Part shown: piece by piece, positions 5,210-9,713 of the stretch
Numbering within the stretch: the first letter of the stretch is position 1
How the letters are laid out: each line of letters opens with the position of its first letter
From: DAOUGC01 sp034429695
GTDB taxonomy: Bacteria; Chloroflexota; Anaerolineae; Anaerolineales; Anaerolineaceae
Assembly: GCA_034429695.1 (NCBI GenBank)
Contig: DAOUGC010000026.1
Location: forward strand, 1 to 9,713
Length of the DNA: 9,713 nt
Reading direction: 5' to 3'
Program-made: the position numbers and the translations under genes
Notes under the pieces: generated by a model
Seen by the model: only the letters and a program-made list of their open reading frames with translations
Told to the model about the DNA's origin: nothing
The model's database searches: none

Positions 5210-7534
5210 ATGGGATATCAATTTGTTGGCAAGAGCTATATCCGCCCGGATGCCATCAGCAAGGTCACCGGTAAAGCCGTCTTCCTGGACGACATCCAAC
5301 TGCCGGGCATGTTGCATGCTGCCATCCTGCGTCCGCCGCTGGCGCACGCAAAAATTATCCGTATTGACACGGCGGAAGCGGAAGCCATGCCGGGTGTGGT
5401 AAAAGTGGTCACTGGCAAGGGTTGCACCATTCATTACGGCGATAACATTCGCGACCTGGTGCCCATGGCAGTTGACAAAGTGCGTTACGCCGGCGAGCCT
5501 GTGGCGGCTGTGGTGGCCGACACGGTGCATCACGCCCGCGCCGCCCTGGCAAAGATCCATGTGGAGTACGAGGCGCTGCCGATCTACATTGACGCCCGCC
5601 AGGCCATGAGCCCCGACGCTGTGTTGATCCACGAAGAAAACGGCTCTTACTGGGCGCTGCCCACCCTGCACCCCATCGCCGGGACCAACATTGCCCACAA
5701 GTACGAGCTGACCAAGGGTGACGGTGAGCAGGGCTTTGAGGACGCCGATGTGATCGTTGAGCACGAGTTCAATTACCCGCACGGGTCGTGCTCGGCGCTT
5801 GAACCCCACGGCTCAATTGTGTGGTTCAAGGAAGACCATACCATTGATGTGTGGTCGTCCTCCATTTGCCCGTTCATCGTGCGCGACGACCTGAGCCATG
5901 CCTATCACATCCCCGTGTCAGACGTGCGCGTGCGCATCCCCGATGTGGGCGGCTGCTTTGGTTACAAGTCAGACATCACCGTTGAGCAGACCGTGGCGTA
6001 CATCGCCAGCTTTGTGCCGGGTCGCCCGGTCAAGTGGGTGGCCACCCGCCAGGAAGACTACACCAGCACGCTGATCGCCCACGGTATGCGCGTGAAGATG
6101 CGCATGGGCGCCAAAAAAGACGGCCGCCTGGTGGCAATCAGCTCAGAAATTCTGCACTCCGGCGGCGCTTATGCTGACACCGCTGTGAACGTGACCATTG
6201 CCTCAACCCACAACTCCACCGGCCCGTACGAGTTCCCCAACTGCCACCTTACCGGTTACACCGTGTACACCAATACCCCGGCAGTGGGCGCTTACCGCGG
6301 TTATGGCCATCAGGAATCCGCCATCGCCACCGAGCGCATGATGGACCTGCTGGCGCGCGAGCTGAAAATGGACCCGTATGAGTTGCGCTCCATCAACTAC
6401 CTGCGCGAAGGCCGCTACAACGCCGTGGGCGAGATGATGTGGAAGTTCAACGGCGACGTGCAGGCCTGCGCCGATAACACCCGCCGCATTCTGGAAAGCA
6501 CGCCCAAGCCGGCTGAAGACGAGAACTACTACTACGGCCGTGGTTTTGCCGCTGTAATGAAGTCGCCCAAGGGTGCACCATTCTCCACCAAGGGCTGCTA
6601 CATCAAGATGAACATTGACGGCTCCATCACCATCAACATGGGCGGCGCCGAAGTGGGCCAGGGTCTGCGCACCGTGGTGCGCCAGATCGCCGCGGAAGCC
6701 CTCAAGATTGCCCCCGAGCGCGTACGCGTTTACGGCGAGCTGGACACCCAGTTCTCGCCCTACGAGTGGCAGACGATTGGCTCCATGTTCACCATGCAGG
6801 GCGGGCGGGCCATTGTGCGCGCTGCCGACAAGCTGATCAAGATGCTCAAAGAGACCGCCGCCCAGGTGCTCAAGACCGACGTGGACTACCTTGAGTACGA
6901 CGGTGAGTTCGTGTTCCTGCGCAACGACCCCAACATCCGCGTGCCGGTGACAGCGCTTGCCCGTGGGTACATCACCGAAGACGGCATCACCATCGGTGAG
7001 GTTGCCCAGGCTGTCTCCGATGCGCGCCTGCCGCGCTATTCCAACCCCGACTCCAAGGGTCAGGGCAGCATCGGCGTGACCTACACCTTTGGCGCGCAGG
7101 CGGTGGATATTCGCATCGAAAAGAAATCCGGCAAGATCATCGTTGACCACATCATTTCCACCTTCGACGTGGGCCAGGTGATCAACCCGCTGCAGATCCG
7201 CGGCTCGGTGCTGGGCGGCGTGACCATGGCCATGGGCGCAGCCCTGTACGAAGAGCTGAAATACGACGAGAACGGCTGCATCACCAACCCGCAGTTGTTC
7301 CAGTATCACATCCCCACCCTCAAGGAAGCCCCGCGCCAGACGATTGAGTTCCTCGAGACGCCCGATCCCATCGGTGCGTTCGGCGCGCGCGGCATCGGCG
7401 AGCACTCCGTGATCGGCATCGCCCCGGCCATCCTCAACGCCATTTACGACGCCATCGGGGTGGATTTGTACGAGATCCCTGCCACGCCTGACGTTATCAA
7501 ACAGGCGCTTGCGAAGAAACTGGAGGTGGCATAA
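5210..7534 (+). CDS. Molybdenum hydroxylase large subunit (xanthine dehydrogenase family, MoCo-binding)
   Basis: Catalytic subunit of a molybdopterin hydroxylase, which inserts a water-derived oxygen into a carbon of an aromatic or N-heterocyclic substrate. The 774 residues have the usual a/b hammerhead domain (about 15-130) followed by two MoCo-binding domains. Family landmarks are VGGCFGYK (246-253), AYRGYGHQ (361-368), GGAEVGQG (478-485) and GARGIGEHS with the expected catalytic base Glu731. Two residues that hold purines in mammalian xanthine oxidase, Glu802 and Arg880, align by eye to Ser254 and Ala331, so xanthine is doubtful as substrate. No Tat or other signal peptide is seen, so it should be cytoplasmic. 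Start: ATG 5210 is preceded by GGAAGGG and gives the typical N-terminus; the frame is open upstream to 4964, but that would overlap permease 2. Its stop overlaps the next start (TAATG). Confidence 0.92.
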   Translation: MGYQFVGKSYIRPDAISKVTGKAVFLDDIQLPGMLHAAILRPPLAHAKIIRIDTAEAEAMPGVVKVVTGKGCTIHYGDNIRDLVPMAVDKVRYAGEPVAAVVADTVHHARAALAKIHVEYEALPIYIDARQAMSPDAVLIHEENGSYWALPTLHPIAGTNIAHKYELTKGDGEQGFEDADVIVEHEFNYPHGSCSALEPHGSIVWFKEDHTIDVWSSSICPFIVRDDLSHAYHIPVSDVRVRIPDVGGCFGYKSDITVEQTVAYIASFVPGRPVKWVATRQEDYTSTLIAHGMRVKMRMGAKKDGRLVAISSEILHSGGAYADTAVNVTIASTHNSTGPYEFPNCHLTGYTVYTNTPAVGAYRGYGHQESAIATERMMDLLARELKMDPYELRSINYLREGRYNAVGEMMWKFNGDVQACADNTRRILESTPKPAEDENYYYGRGFAAVMKSPKGAPFSTKGCYIKMNIDGSITINMGGAEVGQGLRTVVRQIAAEALKIAPERVRVYGELDTQFSPYEWQTIGSMFTMQGGRAIVRAADKLIKMLKETAAQVLKTDVDYLEYDGEFVFLRNDPNIRVPVTALARGYITEDGITIGEVAQAVSDARLPRYSNPDSKGQGSIGVTYTFGAQAVDIRIEKKSGKIIVDHIISTFDVGQVINPLQIRGSVLGGVTMAMGAALYEELKYDENGCITNPQLFQYHIPTLKEAPRQTIEFLETPDPIGAFGARGIGEHSVIGIAPAILNAIYDAIGVDLYEIPATPDVIKQALAKKLEVA

Positions 7535-8031
7535 TGCCAGAACGCATTAATCTCACCGTGAATGGCACGCCATATTCACTGGAAGTTGAACCAGAACTGA
7601 CCCTGCTTGAGGTTGTGCGCGATGTTTTGCACCTGACCGGCGCCAAGCATGGTTGCGACAACGCCACCTGCGGAACCTGCACCATGGTGGTCAACGGCAA
7701 AGCCGCCAAGACCTGCAACATGCCCATCACCAAAGCCAACGGTGCGGAAGTGCTGACGGTTGAGGGTCTGGCACAGGGCACGACCCTGCACCCCGTGCAA
7801 AAGGCGCTCAGCGAGTCGGGTGCGGTGCAGTGCGGTTTCTGCACCCCCGGCATTGTCATGGAGCTGTACGCGCTGCTGGAAAACAACCCCGAGGCCACCG
7901 AGCAGGAAATGTTCAATGCGCTCAACAAGCATCTGTGCCGCTGCAACGGTTATGAACCCATCGTGAATGGCGCCCGCATCGCCCAGGAACTGGTCAAACA
8001 GCGCCGCGCCGACACTGCTGCCTCAAATTAA
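7534..8031 (+). CDS. [2Fe-2S] subunit of the molybdenum hydroxylase
   Basis: Electron-transfer small subunit (165 residues) that relays electrons from the molybdenum centre. The N-terminal plant-ferredoxin-like domain has Cys41, Cys46, Cys49 and Cys61 (C-x4-C-x2-C-x11-C). The C-terminal helical domain has Cys100-x2-Cys103 and Cys135-x-Cys137, in QCGFCTPG and HLCRCNGY. Both clusters are therefore complete and the length is normal for CoxS/XdhC-type subunits. The gene overlaps the large-subunit stop by one base and has GGAGGTGG (7522-7529) as its ribosome-binding site. An FAD-binding medium subunit, usual in xanthine and CO dehydrogenases, is absent from the operon. Electrons must go to a subunit encoded elsewhere or directly to another acceptor. 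Confidence 0.95.
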   Translation: MPERINLTVNGTPYSLEVEPELTLLEVVRDVLHLTGAKHGCDNATCGTCTMVVNGKAAKTCNMPITKANGAEVLTVEGLAQGTTLHPVQKALSESGAVQCGFCTPGIVMELYALLENNPEATEQEMFNALNKHLCRCNGYEPIVNGARIAQELVKQRRADTAASN

Positions 8032-8052
8032 CCCGTCATCGGAGGAAGAACC

Positions 8053-9252
8053 ATGTACGACCTGTTGATTAAGAACGCACGCACCCGTACTTCCGGCAAT
8101 GCCACTGTGGAAATCGCTGTTGAAGGCGGCAAGATCGTGCGCATCGGCTCTGGCCTGGGCGAAGCCCGACAGACCATTGACGCCGCCGGCCATCTGGTCA
8201 CTGAATCATTCGTTAACGGCCACCTGCACCTGTGCAAGGTGTACACCCTGGGCATGATGGACGATGCTGCCCTGGGCGCTTACGTTGGCGGCGACATGGG
8301 CGGCGCAATGACCGCCATTGAACTGGCTGCCTCGGTAAAGGAAAAGTACGACGAGAAGTGGATCATCGAAAACGTGCGCCGCGCGCTGGACCTGGCTGTG
8401 CGCTTTGGAAACACCCACATCCGCGCCTTCGCCGATGTTGACACCAAAGCCCGCCTGGAGGGTGTGAAAGCCCTCATCCGTGGCCGTGAAGAGTACAAAG
8501 ACCGCGTCACCGTGCAGGTGGTGGCTTTCCCGCAGGACGGTGTGGTGCGCGAACCCGGCGCTGCCGACCTGGTGGAACAGGCCATGCAGTTGGGCGCCGA
8601 TGTGGTTGGCGGCATCCCGTGGATCGAGTACACCGAAGCCGACGAGCAGGCGCACATCGATCAGATGTTCGCCATCGCCAAGAAGTACAACAAAGACATC
8701 TCCATGCTGATCGACGACGCTGGCGACCCCACCCTGCGCACCCTGGAAATGCTGGCCGTCAAGACCATCCAGGAAGGCTGGGAAGGCCGTGTGACCGCGC
8801 AGCATGCCCGCGCCATGGCGCTGTACCCCGAACCCTACTACCGCAAGATCGAGGCGCTGCTCAAGCGCGCCCGCATCGGTGTGGTGTCTGACCCGCAGAC
8901 CGGTCCGCTATATGCCCGTGTGGCTTCGCTGTACAAAGCCGGTGTGCGCATCGCCCTCGGGCAGGATGACATTGCCGACGCTTACTACCCGTTTGGCCGC
9001 AACAACATGCTGGAAGTCGCCTTCCTGGCCGCCCACCTGATGTGGATGACCAGCCGCCCCGAGCTTGAGGTGCTGTATGATTTGATCACCACCAAGGCCG
9101 CCGAGGCTTTGAATGTTGAAGGTCACGCCCTGGCTGAAGGCTGCACCGCCGACCTGGTGGTGCTGAATGCCGGCAGCGTGTGGGAAGCCATCTGGAACCA
9201 CGAAGCCCCGCTGCATGTGATCAAAGGCGGCCGGGAGATCACGAAAAAGTAA
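8053..9252 (+). CDS. CodA-like amidohydrolase / putative N-heterocycle deaminase
   Basis: A 399-residue amidohydrolase-superfamily enzyme resembling cytosine deaminase, with a split N/C-terminal beta-sandwich around a TIM barrel. Seen directly: metal-binding pair His57-x-His59 (GHLHL), VAFPQDG with Gln161 at the place of CodA Gln156, GRVTAQH with His251, and GQDD with Asp305-Asp306, matching the CodA metal Asp and its neighbour. The CodA segment carrying metal ligand His214 and proton-shuttling Glu217 aligns here to MLIDDAGDP, giving Leu219 and Asp222. The usual ligand set is thus incomplete and chemistry or substrate may differ; alternatives are lactam or other ring-amide hydrolysis. No signal peptide, so cytosolic. 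Start: ATG 8053 follows GGAGGA (8041-8046). It is the last gene, followed by a terminator. Alignment is by eye from memory. Confidence 0.85.
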   Translation: MYDLLIKNARTRTSGNATVEIAVEGGKIVRIGSGLGEARQTIDAAGHLVTESFVNGHLHLCKVYTLGMMDDAALGAYVGGDMGGAMTAIELAASVKEKYDEKWIIENVRRALDLAVRFGNTHIRAFADVDTKARLEGVKALIRGREEYKDRVTVQVVAFPQDGVVREPGAADLVEQAMQLGADVVGGIPWIEYTEADEQAHIDQMFAIAKKYNKDISMLIDDAGDPTLRTLEMLAVKTIQEGWEGRVTAQHARAMALYPEPYYRKIEALLKRARIGVVSDPQTGPLYARVASLYKAGVRIALGQDDIADAYYPFGRNNMLEVAFLAAHLMWMTSRPELEVLYDLITTKAAEALNVEGHALAEGCTADLVVLNAGSVWEAIWNHEAPLHVIKGGREITKK

Positions 9253-9274
9253 GGTTTCACTGACGGTAAGTTTG

Positions 9275-9306
9275 AAGGGCGGGGTGCAAGTCACCCCGCC
9301 TTTTTT
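9275..9306 (+). terminator. Rho-independent terminator of the operon
   Basis: GGCGGGGTG (9278-9286) pairs perfectly with CACCCCGCC (9292-9300) over a 5-nt loop. Six T residues (9301-9306) follow, and AA at 9275-9276 can extend the stem. It lies 22 bases after the deaminase stop and closes the seven-gene transcript. Confidence 0.93.
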
Positions 9307-9327
9307 GTTGGACCATCCGAAGGGGAC

Positions 9328-9398
9328 GGGGTGTTCTGATAACGGATTACACGGATTTGAGAGTGTTGGATCACAGAGGATCGTTGGGGCTGACGGCA
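9328..9398. repeat. Direct repeat, copy 1 (71 bp, period 136 bp)
   Basis: This block matches 9464-9534 at 67 of 71 positions; differences are at 9335, 9340, 9381 and 9391. The core contains ACGGATTACACGGATTTG. With the hairpin that follows, it makes a 136-bp unit (9328-9463) whose second copy is cut short at 9534. Such units are typical of non-coding intergenic repeats; frames through them are not credible genes. Confidence 0.85.
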
Positions 9399-9404
9399 TC
9401 TTCT

Positions 9405-9438
9405 CCTCCCCCATCGACGTCCTTCTCGATGGGGGAGG
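9405..9438. repeat. Long perfect hairpin within the repeat unit
   Basis: A 13-bp perfect stem (9405-9417 with 9426-9438, arm CCTCCCCCATCGA) encloses an 8-nt loop. There is no T-run, and it lies about 100 bases beyond the operon terminator. It is therefore more likely a REP-type element than a terminator. It could protect a transcript reading in from the right. Confidence 0.7.
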
Positions 9439-9463
9439 TGGCGCCGCTGCGCTTACGCCGGAG

Positions 9464-9534
9464 GGGGTGTACTGACAACGGATTACACGGATTTGAGAGT
9501 GTTGGATCACAGAGGAGCGTTGGGGCGGACGGCA
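9464..9534. repeat. Direct repeat, copy 2 (cut at the terminal inverted repeat)
   Basis: Second copy of the 9328-9398 block. It ends exactly where the right terminal inverted repeat begins (9534/9535), just where copy 1 continues into the hairpin segment. This suggests that the terminal element inserted into, or recombined within, a second 136-bp unit, whose remaining 65 bases are missing on this side. Confidence 0.85.
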
Positions 9535-9713
9535 CGGAATGTGTCAACAGATTGAGACAACATCAAAGAAAGTAAGGGGGCATGCATCGCCAAATGACAT
9601 CAAGAGGCAATGATCTGCCCTATGGTCACCCCGTCAAGGGTGCTCGTTGTACTCGCATGGCACAACCCCGGCATGCGAGTGGCCATACAGTGATTTGTCA
9701 TCAGATTGGTTTA
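9535..9713 (+). repeat. Right copy of 179-bp terminal inverted repeat
   Basis: Mirror image of 1-179 with one mismatch (A at 9582). It starts CGGAATGTGTCAACAG at the inner side and runs to the window edge. In both copies the same end faces the operon and the rest points outward. This fits two inverted copies of one IS-like element bracketing the operon, but equally a contig that stops in a repeat present at several genomic sites. Confidence 0.9.
9582..9713 (+). CDS. Possible 5' fragment of an outward-reading IS gene (truncated by window edge)
   Basis: A 44-codon frame opens at ATG 9582 (alternative ATG 9594) and is uninterrupted to the last base; the other two plus-strand frames close quickly. 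TAAGGGGG (9573-9580) lies just upstream, somewhat close for a ribosome-binding site. It is the same frame as the minus-strand one at 132-1, which begins with GTG. I see no recognisable domain, and the arginine/histidine-rich peptide may be spurious. If real, it would be the start of the gene carried by the flanking element. Confidence 0.28.
   Translation, partial: MHRQMTSRGNDLPYGHPVKGARCTRMAQPRHASGHTVICHQIGL

Noticed and set aside
9405..9438. Long hairpin considered as a second terminator
   Set aside because: There is no T-run on either strand and it forms part of a repeated intergenic unit. A complete terminator already exists at 9275-9306.
9272..9575. Short frames at the right end on both strands
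   Set aside because: They translate the terminator, the tandem repeat and the inverted repeat. The repeated peptides simply reflect the DNA repeat.
1..9713. CRISPR array, tRNA or rRNA genes
   Set aside because: No regularly spaced short repeats, no tRNA-like cloverleaf, and no rRNA-like conserved segments were seen.

Overview
The window carries one complete seven-gene operon, all on the plus strand (549-9252). It is bounded by non-coding repeat-rich DNA and, at the two extreme ends, by a 179-bp inverted repeat (1-179 and 9535-9713, 178 of 179 positions identical). The operon is GC-rich, while its promoter region (about 375-500) is AT-rich. The protein types and the dispersed non-coding repeats suggest a free-living, probably metagenomic, bacterium. 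A Chloroflexota/Anaerolineae-like host is my best guess, based on gene order and repeat style remembered from that group; the sequence does not prove it.

Layout. 1-179: left terminal inverted repeat, possibly the 5' end of an outward-reading insertion-sequence gene. 180-548: no convincing gene, one 19-bp palindrome, then an AT-rich promoter overlapped by an imperfect inverted repeat. 549-1559: BMP/PnrA-type substrate-binding lipoprotein. 1607-1639: strong intercistronic hairpin. 1655-3160: double-NBD ABC ATPase. 3160-4227 and 4224-5153: two BPD_transp_2 permeases. 5166-5184: second intercistronic hairpin. 5210-7534: molybdenum-hydroxylase large subunit. 7534-8031: its [2Fe-2S] subunit. 8053-9252: CodA-like amidohydrolase/deaminase. 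9275-9306: rho-independent terminator. 9328-9534: partial tandem repeat and a long hairpin. 9535-9713: right terminal inverted repeat.

How the genes fit together. The first four genes form a complete BMP-type ABC importer, a family whose characterised members mostly take up nucleosides. The next two encode a two-subunit molybdenum hydroxylase without an FAD subunit, and the last a cytosolic deaminase-like hydrolase. Together they look like an import-and-degrade pathway for a nitrogen heterocycle: take up, hydroxylate, then hydrolytically deaminate or open (order uncertain).

The main point of interest is that both enzymes depart from the textbook purine/pyrimidine enzymes at substrate or metal positions. 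The hydroxylase keeps the catalytic Glu (E731), but the two residues that hold purines in xanthine dehydrogenase align to Ser254 and Ala331. The deaminase keeps the HxH pair, a later His and the Asp-Asp, but the CodA His/Glu pair aligns to Leu219/Asp222. An automatic label of 'xanthine dehydrogenase plus cytosine deaminase' is therefore likely to misstate the substrate. The inverted repeats at both ends raise the possibility that the cassette is a mobile catabolic unit, although a contig broken at a dispersed repeat would look the same.
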